Positions 1 to 5,889 of a stretch of 6,988 bases of DNA are shown here, piece by piece (position 1 is the first letter of the stretch; the number at the start of each line of letters is the position of its first letter). The stretch is from Flavobacteriales bacterium UBA1959 (lineage in GTDB: Bacteria; Bacteroidota; Bacteroidia; Flavobacteriales_D; Sanyastnellaceae). The translations under genes and the position numbers were made by a program. The notes under the pieces are model-generated. The model saw nothing but the letters and a program-made list of their open reading frames with translations, was not told where the DNA came from and did not search any database. The stretch covers positions 1 through 6,988 of the forward strand of contig DDEH01000046.1 of NCBI GenBank assembly GCA_002336085.1, given 5' to 3'.

Positions 1-3000
1 TCTTGCATAACCCTTGTCTCACCGAGCGTAGCAAGCATTGCGGTAAGCGGGTCTGATTACGAAGTCGAGGACATCGACTACGCCCTTCCATATCCCTTCA
101 ATCAAGGGGCCGTAGCTATCAATACAGGAGATGACGATGCCTATGCGACCAATGTTCCGATTGGCTTTACGTTCAATTTCTATGGCAACGATTACACGCA
201 ATGTCGAATTTCCCCAAATGGCTGGATTTCATTTGATTTGGGAGAGAATGCGCCATACAATCCTCCCGGAAACATTCCAGGAGGGAATATGCCGTTGAAC
301 AGTGTAATGGCGGTTTACAGTGATTTAAATCCTTCTTATTGCGGGAATGTGCGATACGAAACATATGGAATTGCCCCTTGCCGAGAGTTTGTGGTTTCGT
401 ACAACGCGGTTTGTCAGTATGCTTGCTCTGACAATGAAGTGAGCGCTGAGATTGTTCTTTACGAAGGAAGCGATGCCATTGAAGTTTACATCGGGAATCG
501 ACCGGAATGCCAAGGGACGTGGTCAAACAATGCACAAGCCTCAGTTGGAATACAGAATGCAACGGGTTCACAAGGGGTGTCCCCGGAGGGATTCAATACA
601 GGCAATTGGTCAGCAAGCAATGAGGCTTGGCGTTTTGCCTCGAGCGAAGTGGTAGAAGGCACTACCATCTGGTATGAAGCAGACACCTTCTTAGGCATTG
701 GAGACTTACTCGATTTTTGTAGTGCCCAATCGACCACTGTGACCGGATGGTTTTCTCAACTTCCCGTGGGTGAATTTTGCTCTGAATTGAATGTGACGGT
801 TTCTTCTGCCGGCGGATCGATCAACAACAATCAAATCGAATGGGCCATTTTGTCAGAGAACGGAGCTACGGTGCTCGCCGATGACGCTCCCTTTTCAGGG
901 TCAGTTTGCTTACAAAATGGATGTTATGTATTACAGATGTATGACTCAGGCGGCAACGGTTGGGGCTCGTCTGAATTGACGATAACCGACACATCGGGCA
1001 ATGAGCTTGGTGTTTACACACTAGCGGACGGAGAGACTGGAACTGAAACATTTTGCATCGAACTTTACGACGGTCCTGAACCTGTTCTGGAGGATTATAT
1101 CCAGGTGGTTTCCGATGATCTTTTTGTGACTGCAGTGAGTGATGCAAATGCCGGTTTTGATTGGGAAACACCGATTTGTAGTGGCGACGATCCTTTTGCG
1201 CTAACGCCGCTAGAAGGCTCGGGCCAGTGGGAGGTAAATTGCGATGGTTGTTTCGATGAAGAGACCCTGACGATCGATCCAGGCATTGCTGGAGGTGGCT
1301 GGCTGGAGGTTACTCACGTTCTCAACGGATCGTGCTTTGCCGATGTCGAAGCCACTGAAATCTTTATAAGTGCAACGCCAGAACCCCAGTTTACGGCTTC
1401 AGCAGAAGCATTGTGCAACGATGAAATTTTCGACTTCAATGCGACACCTCCATTCGGAACGTGGACAGCGAGTTGCGGCGATTGCATCATTGCAAATACG
1501 GGAATGTTTTTTGCCGATGTTGCTGAGGATGGTTTGAATACAATCACTTTCACCACACTTGGAATCTGTCCGGGCATATCTACCCTTGATGTTGGAGTTT
1601 CAGAATTGTTGGTTGGTAGCATTTCCGGACCTTCGATCTTGTGTGAGGATGATAGCGCCATTTACGAGGCAGACGTGCCGGGTTATTGGAGTTCGGACTG
1701 CCAAGGGTGTATTGATTCCCTCTCGGGTATTTTTGATGCTCAAGGAATGGATGCAAATACCTATTCCGTGATTTTCACTCCTAATTCGTATTGTCCTATT
1801 GGTGATGAGATTCAAGTTTCGGTGAATCAGAGTGTGGCCATAGGCGCTTCCAATGTGCCCGCGAGCATCTGTGAAACATCGGTGGATTTTCAGTTGAATG
1901 TAAACGTGGAAGGTGGCACTTGGTCCGCTGATTGTGCGGGTTGTCTGGATTCTTCGGGCATATTTACTGCGAGTGAAGCTCCATTTGGATTGCTTCCTCT
2001 TCAATACAGTATCGCCAATGGAGCTTGCACGGATACTGCTTATTGGCAAATCGATGTTCGGCCGGTCTTGGAAGGCACGTTTGATGCGATGGACCCAATT
2101 TGTGAGGGCAGCGAAGTGGATCTCGAATTTACGTTTGACTCTGATATTCCCGATGCATATGCCAACACTGCAAATGGTCAGTGGTCATCCGTCGATTGCC
2201 CGGAGTGTATTTTGAATCAAAATTCAGGATTGTTCTCTGGCAATGATTTGGGGACTGTTAATGTGACGTACACATTTGATCATCCATGCAGTGAATCAAT
2301 CAATGGCAGTGTTCTGGTTTCACCCGCCGTGGATGCAACGGTCTTGCCTCTGCCTGAGCTGTGTGAATCTGGAACCATTGAGTCGCTCGAATCAGTGGAA
2401 GGTGGTGGAATATGGTCTTCCGATTGCAATGGCTGTCTTATTGGTAATTCTTTCGACCCTTCAATCGGTGCCGGTGTTTATGAGGTGATTTATACCATTG
2501 ATGATGTTTGCACTGATGAAGAGGCCATAGATGTTGTCGTCATTCCTCAGCGTGACGCTGCGATTAATTTGCCTGATTGGGTTTGCCTTGCTCTTGAGGG
2601 TTTGCAGCCTGGCGTGGCATGGCCTGGAGGAGTTTGGAGTGCTAATTGCGATGGATGCGTCTCGGAAACGGGAAGCATTGACCTGATGGAGGCTGGTGTC
2701 GGAGTCCTCGAGATAACGCATGTGCTCGAGGGGTTGTGCGGAGATTCGTCTATGTTTCCTTTGGACGTAGTAGGCTGCGATATTGAAGCCGTTAATGTGT
2801 TCTCTCCTAATGGAGATGACTTCAATGATGAATTAGAATTCAAGTATTTACAATCATTTCCAGGAAATCAATTGACCATTTTTGATCGCTGGGGAGGATT
2901 GGTTTATGAGCGATTTAACTATGGAAACAACTGGCGAGCTGAAGGCGTCGCTGAAGGGACATATTATTACATTTTGGCAGTACCAGGCAAGGAGACGTTG

Positions 3001-3027
3001 CGGGGTTCTTTCATGCTGCTGCGCTAA
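1..3027 (+). CDS. Large secreted surface protein with seven Cys-rich repeats and T9SS type B sorting domain (5' end missing)
   Basis: The frame is open from base 1 to the TAA at 3025-3027, so the gene enters from the left and its start and signal peptide are not visible. A TTG at 238 lies inside a conserved domain and is not the start. Modules, numbered from the window edge: residues about 15-215, a beta-rich module with IGFTFNFYGN (54-63) and SPNGWISF (from 71), ending near NEAWRF, common at the front of Bacteroidota surface proteins; residues about 260-355 (nt 778-1065), a Cys-bounded module with CYVLQMYDSGGNGWG; residues about 393-915, seven repeats with four cysteines each; residues about 926-1008, a CHU_C-type sorting domain with VFSPNGDDFND, IFDRWGG, EGTYYYIL and a final FMLLR. 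By family knowledge, such proteins cross the outer membrane through T9SS and are released or attached outside. I see no catalytic motif, so an adhesin or structural surface role is inference. Identity as a T9SS cargo is firm; function is unknown. Confidence 0.93.
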   Translation, partial: SCITLVSPSVASIAVSGSDYEVEDIDYALPYPFNQGAVAINTGDDDAYATNVPIGFTFNFYGNDYTQCRISPNGWISFDLGENAPYNPPGNIPGGNMPLNSVMAVYSDLNPSYCGNVRYETYGIAPCREFVVSYNAVCQYACSDNEVSAEIVLYEGSDAIEVYIGNRPECQGTWSNNAQASVGIQNATGSQGVSPEGFNTGNWSASNEAWRFASSEVVEGTTIWYEADTFLGIGDLLDFCSAQSTTVTGWFSQLPVGEFCSELNVTVSSAGGSINNNQIEWAILSENGATVLADDAPFSGSVCLQNGCYVLQMYDSGGNGWGSSELTITDTSGNELGVYTLADGETGTETFCIELYDGPEPVLEDYIQVVSDDLFVTAVSDANAGFDWETPICSGDDPFALTPLEGSGQWEVNCDGCFDEETLTIDPGIAGGGWLEVTHVLNGSCFADVEATEIFISATPEPQFTASAEALCNDEIFDFNATPPFGTWTASCGDCIIANTGMFFADVAEDGLNTITFTTLGICPGISTLDVGVSELLVGSISGPSILCEDDSAIYEADVPGYWSSDCQGCIDSLSGIFDAQGMDANTYSVIFTPNSYCPIGDEIQVSVNQSVAIGASNVPASICETSVDFQLNVNVEGGTWSADCAGCLDSSGIFTASEAPFGLLPLQYSIANGACTDTAYWQIDVRPVLEGTFDAMDPICEGSEVDLEFTFDSDIPDAYANTANGQWSSVDCPECILNQNSGLFSGNDLGTVNVTYTFDHPCSESINGSVLVSPAVDATVLPLPELCESGTIESLESVEGGGIWSSDCNGCLIGNSFDPSIGAGVYEVIYTIDDVCTDEEAIDVVVIPQRDAAINLPDWVCLALEGLQPGVAWPGGVWSANCDGCVSETGSIDLMEAGVGVLEITHVLEGLCGDSSMFPLDVVGCDIEAVNVFSPNGDDFNDELEFKYLQSFPGNQLTIFDRWGGLVYERFNYGNNWRAEGVAEGTYYYILAVPGKETLRGSFMLLR
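1171..2775 (+). repeat. Seven tandem protein repeats, each with a C / CxxC / C pattern
   Basis: Seven successive units occur in the surface protein. Each has an opening Cys (codons at 1177, 1414, 1642, 1870, 2101, 2362, 2584), a W-rich core ending in a CxxC (first Cys at 1240, 1474, 1699, 1933, 2197, 2425, 2647) and a closing Cys (1333, 1567, 1792, 2026, 2287, 2509, 2737). Unit spacing is 79, 76, 76, 77, 87 and 74 codons. The core reads roughly GGxWSxDCxGCxxxxGxF, followed by a beta strand of the type YxVxYTI. All 28 cysteines are present. The units are diverged at the DNA level, so the array is old rather than a recent duplication. They resemble the Ig/PKD-like 'GGTWSG' repeats common in Bacteroidota T9SS proteins, with CxxC in place of the usual Gly-rich turn. 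Disulfide bonding outside the cell is likely but inferred. Confidence 0.88.
2776..3024 (+). other. C-terminal T9SS type B sorting domain (CHU_C / gliding motility-associated type)
   Basis: This is the last 83 codons of the surface protein. It follows the family pattern: VFSPNGDDFND at the start, a middle LTIFDRWGG and VYERF, then NNWRAEG, EGTYYYIL and a terminal GSFMLLR. In characterised Bacteroidota, such domains direct export through the type IX secretion system, and they define type B cargo as opposed to the shorter type A signal. The domain is complete and ends at the stop codon, so export competence is not broken at this end. Confidence 0.92.
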
Positions 3028-3061
3028 TCATTTGGAGCATATTCGATGGATAAATGCTTGC

Positions 3062-3128
3062 GACGGCTACGCCGTCAGTCGTTGAATGTAAACTGCAATT
3101 CAAGCGAAAAATGATTGCATTGTAGTTT
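3062..3128. terminator. Two inverted repeats in the convergent intergenic gap; possible transcription end region
   Basis: A perfect hairpin, GACGGC-TAC-GCCGTC, lies at 3062-3076. A second inverted repeat pairs AAACTGCAAT (3090-3099) with ATTGTAGTTT (3119-3128), ten pairs with one G-U when read as + strand RNA. The gap lies between two genes that point at each other, where terminators are expected. Neither stem is followed by a clean T run on either strand, so classical intrinsic termination is not well supported. They could also protect 3' ends or be a remnant of a dispersed repeat. Confidence 0.35.
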
Positions 3129-3144
3129 GATCAATCTGTGCTTC

Positions 3145-3188
3145 GTCAAAAAAAGTCAAAAGCGATGCCAAGGTGTCAAAAGTCAAAA
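3145..3188. repeat. Four GTCAAAA direct repeats spanning the 3' end of the barrel gene
   Basis: GTCAAAA occurs at 3145-3151, 3155-3161, 3175-3181 and 3182-3188. The first three copies start 10 and 20 bases apart; the last two are adjacent. The last two overlap the stop codon and final codons of the minus-strand beta-barrel gene and encode its C-terminal Phe-Asp-Phe. The arrangement suggests a small local duplication of the gene's 3' end. A protein-binding role is possible but has no other support. Confidence 0.5.
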
Positions 3189-4066
3189 ACGCGGCTCAAG
3201 TTGAATCCAAAAAACAATGCCCCATCTAGCCAACGTCCATTTGTTTCAGTGAGAAAAGCCCGCTCAAACATTCCCCGTGAATTGGTGATATGCAGTTGAA
3301 AAACGTGACCGCCGGTCTCTATGTCTACACCAATTGATAGACTGTTCTGTGCACCATCGGGCAAACCATCGATCAGGAAATGGTATTCGCTGTTCAAACT
3401 CAGACGGGCGGCCAATTTATAGCGAGCGCCAACGCCAAGAGTCCATTGGTCGTGGGCGTCACTGCTGAAGCCAACCAAATTGCGGTGCGTAAAGGATGGC
3501 ACTACGGCAAGGCTAAACTTTTCAGTCCATTTTCGGGTGATAATGGCTTGGTATGTGTAGCTCAATCGGTTAGCAAAAGTGCGATTCACCTGACTTTCGG
3601 CGAAAGTGGAATCGCCTCGAGCCATCCCCACGGCATAAAGTGTAACTCCGATTGGAATGCTGTTGTCAGATTGTTGCTCCAATGCCTTCCATTTGAGAGA
3701 GCTCTCGAATGTTTTTTGAAATGTGCTTCGGCCAACTCCAATGGACAGCCGCTCGGTCAGACCATAGTCTAGTGCCATTCGCATGCTCGCATTGTCCAGT
3801 CCCCAAAGAGAATAGGCGCCCTCATTGATTTGGCCAAAACGATGCGCAATAACGAAGTGCATTACATCCTTTCCAGGAGTCTCATTGCTTTGTACGTTAA
3901 TGATACGCGTGTCCTTGAATGTGGCGTAAACGGGATGTGCAGCGGGTTCATCAGCTCCCAATTCATCCAAAAGGCTTTGCGCTCGGACGTATGATCCCTG
4001 CACGAGTACCATCCCAGTCAAAGCGAGCAAGATGATTCTGTACGTTTTAAAATTGCTGCAACTCAT
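3176..4066 (-). CDS. DUF5777-like outer-membrane beta-barrel protein
   Basis: A 296-residue protein. Residues 1-29 form a signal peptide: a basic stretch (KTYR), a hydrophobic core (IILLALTGMVLV) and a likely cleavage after VRA. The mature part alternates polar and hydrophobic residues as in beta strands and ends in Phe, the usual last residue of outer-membrane barrels. Segments typical of DUF5777, from memory of the family, are FVIAHRFGQINEGAY (71-85), GLDNASMRMALDYGLTERL (89-107) and GVGRSTFQKTF (110-120). The family has no established function that I know of. The ATG overlaps the stop of the upstream YceI gene (ATGA at 4063-4066), so translation is probably coupled and the gene is the last of a three-gene operon with YceI and cytochrome c. 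The start is supported by this overlap and by the signal peptide. Family assignment is recognised by eye and fairly secure; substrate and role are unknown. Confidence 0.8.
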   Translation of the reverse strand: MSCSNFKTYRIILLALTGMVLVQGSYVRAQSLLDELGADEPAAHPVYATFKDTRIINVQSNETPGKDVMHFVIAHRFGQINEGAYSLWGLDNASMRMALDYGLTERLSIGVGRSTFQKTFESSLKWKALEQQSDNSIPIGVTLYAVGMARGDSTFAESQVNRTFANRLSYTYQAIITRKWTEKFSLAVVPSFTHRNLVGFSSDAHDQWTLGVGARYKLAARLSLNSEYHFLIDGLPDGAQNSLSIGVDIETGGHVFQLHITNSRGMFERAFLTETNGRWLDGALFFGFNLSRVFDF

Positions 4067-4602
4067 CGGGGCAGTAAGTTTAAATCAACTGTGACTGAAA
4101 TCTCCTCTGCAATTTTATCTCGGACCATTTTTGGAATGGGTATCTCATGATCAGCAGTTGCAATGACGAATGCCGATTGGATTTTCCATCCGTCTTTATC
4201 CCGCATGATTTTTGAGGATATTTCTCGATTTTTTTCGATACCGTGGACGGTCAATTTGCCTGATGCGATCACATCGTGCCAAGTCCCAGATTCGAAATTT
4301 GGATCCCAATTTGCAATTGTACCTTCAAATGTCCCATTCGGGAATTGGGTGGATTCTAAGTAATTTTCATTAAAATGCTCTTCCATTAGCGCCTTCTCGA
4401 ATCGGAATCCCAAAATTGGAACGCGAAAAGCGAACCGTCCGTCCGCCGCAAGAAGTCCAGATGCCATCTCATTCTGGGCTTCAATATCTTCAACGAAGGT
4501 GGCTGAAAAGAATTCTACATTTCCATTTCGAGTCATCCATTGTTGGCCAAAGCAAATAGAACAAAGGGATAAGGCGAGTGCAAAAAAAGTCGGTTTCATC
4601 AT
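4063..4602 (-). CDS. YceI-family periplasmic protein
   Basis: A 179-residue protein with a signal peptide of about 19 residues (KPTFFALALSLCSICFG, cleavage before Gln20), so it should be periplasmic. The rest matches the YceI lipocalin-like fold: GNVEFFSAT near the start, ALMEEHFNENYLES (71-84), FPNGTFEGTI (87-96), GKLTVHGIEK (115-124) and a final beta stretch EISVTVDLNL. YceI proteins with known structures hold a long isoprenoid chain in a barrel; here ligand binding is inferred from the family only. Length fits the family. The gene starts 1 nt after the stop of the cytochrome c gene and overlaps the next gene by 4 nt, so the three form one transcription unit. Two adjacent ATG codons (4602 and 4599) both fit the start; the first is given. 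No residue looks missing. Confidence 0.88.
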   Translation of the reverse strand: MMKPTFFALALSLCSICFGQQWMTRNGNVEFFSATFVEDIEAQNEMASGLLAADGRFAFRVPILGFRFEKALMEEHFNENYLESTQFPNGTFEGTIANWDPNFESGTWHDVIASGKLTVHGIEKNREISSKIMRDKDGWKIQSAFVIATADHEIPIPKMVRDKIAEEISVTVDLNLLPR

Positions 4603-4603
4603 T

Positions 4604-4978
4604 TTATTGGAATTCGGGGGCTCCTAGGCTTGCCCATTTTTCTATAAGAGCGGCATCGCAGGAACCAAAGCTTCCATTTGGAGGCATTGCAAGTGGGTCT
4701 GTTGCTGGCAGACTTATGCGGTAAAGAACATCACCAGATAGCGTCGCATCCATCGCTGATTCGAAGTCATCTAAGGCAAGTCCAGCTTCTGGAAATGTTC
4801 CTCCATGACAGCCCGCACAATGCGCGTTAAAAACGCTGGCCACTGAGGCGTTATAAGCGGCTGAGCGCTCAGAACAAGGGTCTTCTACATCGTACTGACA
4901 ACCGCCGAACAAGCTCGATAATGCGCAAAGCAAAACCAACAAAGGGAGGCTTTTTTGGGATCGAGTAACGATGGTCAT
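4604..4978 (-). CDS. Small monohaem cytochrome c lipoprotein
   Basis: A 124-residue protein. A hydrophobic leader (LPLLVLLCALSSLFGG) is followed by Cys27, a plausible lipoprotein site although Phe at -3 is less usual than Leu. CAGCH (54-58) is the covalent haem c site, with His58 as proximal ligand. Met98 in LAMPPNG is the likely distal ligand. The C-terminal ALIEKWASLGAP fits the final helix of class I cytochromes. Two further cysteines, Cys35 and Cys107, flank the haem domain and could form a disulfide. The domain is of the short kind found in many Bacteroidota lipoproteins, with MPP and a W...GA end. It is the first gene of the operon with YceI and the barrel protein. Expected role: electron transfer at the periplasmic face of a membrane; which membrane and which partner are not shown. 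No Shine-Dalgarno-like sequence is visible before the ATG, which is normal for this phylum. Confidence 0.87.
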   Translation of the reverse strand: MTIVTRSQKSLPLLVLLCALSSLFGGCQYDVEDPCSERSAAYNASVASVFNAHCAGCHGGTFPEAGLALDDFESAMDATLSGDVLYRISLPATDPLAMPPNGSFGSCDAALIEKWASLGAPEFQ

Positions 4979-5119
4979 AGCGTTCAGGTTTGTGTTATTT
5001 GGTTTTATCTAGGTAATCAAAAACCAGTCGTATCCTCATGCAATTTAGTAGAATAACCTGTTTCTAGCGAAAGATGTTGCTTTCAGTGTGCGATATTTGC
5101 TAGGAACAGAACAATAGCA

Positions 5120-5851
5120 ATGGGAAGAGCATTCGAATTTCGAAAAGCGCGCAAGTTTAAGCGATGGGCTGCCATGTCTAAAATTTTCGCTAGGCTGAAC
5201 AAGGACATCATAATCGCCATTCGAGAAGGCAATGGAGTTGACCCTGATATGAATCCGAGGTTGCGCGCTGTCCTTCAAAATTGCCGTGCGGCAAACATGC
5301 CAAAGGACAATGTAGAGCGTGCAATAAAGAAGGCGACGGACAAAGATACGAGCGATTTTAAGGAGGTGAATTTCGAAGGGTATGCTCCTCACGGCATTGC
5401 AGTATTTGTTGAGACAGCTACGGACAATAACAATCGTACAGTAGCCAATGTCCGAAGTCATTTTAATAAGGGAAATGGCAATCTAAGCACGTCCGGCAGT
5501 GTGGAGTTTATGTTTGACCATGTCTGCTTTTTTAAGCTGAAATCTGAAGGGTTGGACCACGAGGAACTGGAACTGGAACTCATCGATTTTGGAGCGGAAG
5601 AAATTGAAATGGATGAGGACGCTTTCATTGTAACAGGAAGCTTTGAATCCTTTGGTTCTTTGCAGAAAAAGTTAGAAGATGATGGTGCGGAAATCATAGA
5701 ATCTGGATTGGAGCGCGTACCTAATATCACGAAGGAATTAGACATAGAGGCCACAGCAGAGGTAGAGAAATTGATTGAACGTTTGGAAGAGGACGATGAT
5801 GTGCAACAAGTCTTTCATACAATGAGTTCTTCGACCCCTCCTGAGGGCTGA
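5120..5851 (+). CDS. yebC: YebC/TACO1-family translation factor
   Basis: A 243-residue, full-length member of the YebC/PmpR/TACO1 family. Conserved blocks seen: NMPKDNVERAIKKA (59-72), FEGYAPHG (85-92), DNNNRTVANVR (102-112), NLSTSGSVEFMF (121-132), ELELELIDFGAEE (149-161) and EEDDDVQQVFHTM (223-235). The N-terminus is MGRAFEFRKARKFKRW rather than the AGHSKWANIK form of Proteobacteria and Firmicutes; I recognise this as the usual Bacteroidota variant, and it fixes the ATG at 5120. The family was long annotated as a transcription regulator; mitochondrial TACO1 and, in recent work, bacterial YebC are linked to translation, including relief of stalling at proline-rich stretches. A cytoplasmic, ribosome-linked role is therefore favoured. 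The gene diverges from the cytochrome operon across 141 nt and is followed 38 nt later by an S4/RluA-like gene on the same strand. A short SSSTPPEG tail follows the conserved end. Confidence 0.93.
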   Translation: MGRAFEFRKARKFKRWAAMSKIFARLNKDIIIAIREGNGVDPDMNPRLRAVLQNCRAANMPKDNVERAIKKATDKDTSDFKEVNFEGYAPHGIAVFVETATDNNNRTVANVRSHFNKGNGNLSTSGSVEFMFDHVCFFKLKSEGLDHEELELELIDFGAEEIEMDEDAFIVTGSFESFGSLQKKLEDDGAEIIESGLERVPNITKELDIEATAEVEKLIERLEEDDDVQQVFHTMSSSTPPEG

Positions 5852-5889
5852 GTGGTCATTGTCTGATCTCGCGTGACTCTTGCACGCCG

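Noticed and set aside
238..240. TTG as start codon of the surface protein
   Set aside because: The frame is open all the way to base 1 and encodes conserved domain sequence (IGFTFNFYGN) upstream of it, so the gene begins outside the window.
1600..2049. 149-codon open frame on the minus strand inside the surface protein gene
   Set aside because: It is antisense to the strongly supported repeat region, shows no recognisable domain or signal, and is one of many such frames there.
1171..2775. Repeat periodicity of about 230 bases as a DNA-level or CRISPR-like array
   Set aside because: The periodicity exists in the protein only; DNA units are diverged and there are no short identical repeats with spacers.
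3380..3772. 130-codon plus-strand open frame opposite the beta-barrel gene
   Set aside because: It is fully antisense to a gene with a signal peptide, operon context and family motifs; its product has no recognisable features.
5093..5099. ATATTTG as a -7 promoter element for yebC
   Set aside because: TA directly abuts TTTG instead of being two bases away, and no TTTG lies at the expected -33 spacing. The divergent region 4979-5119 must hold promoters for both directions, but I cannot point to either with confidence.
5458..5754. Ser-rich 98-codon minus-strand frame inside yebC
   Set aside because: The serine run is the reverse complement of the acidic and Leu-rich stretches of YebC; it is a composition artefact.
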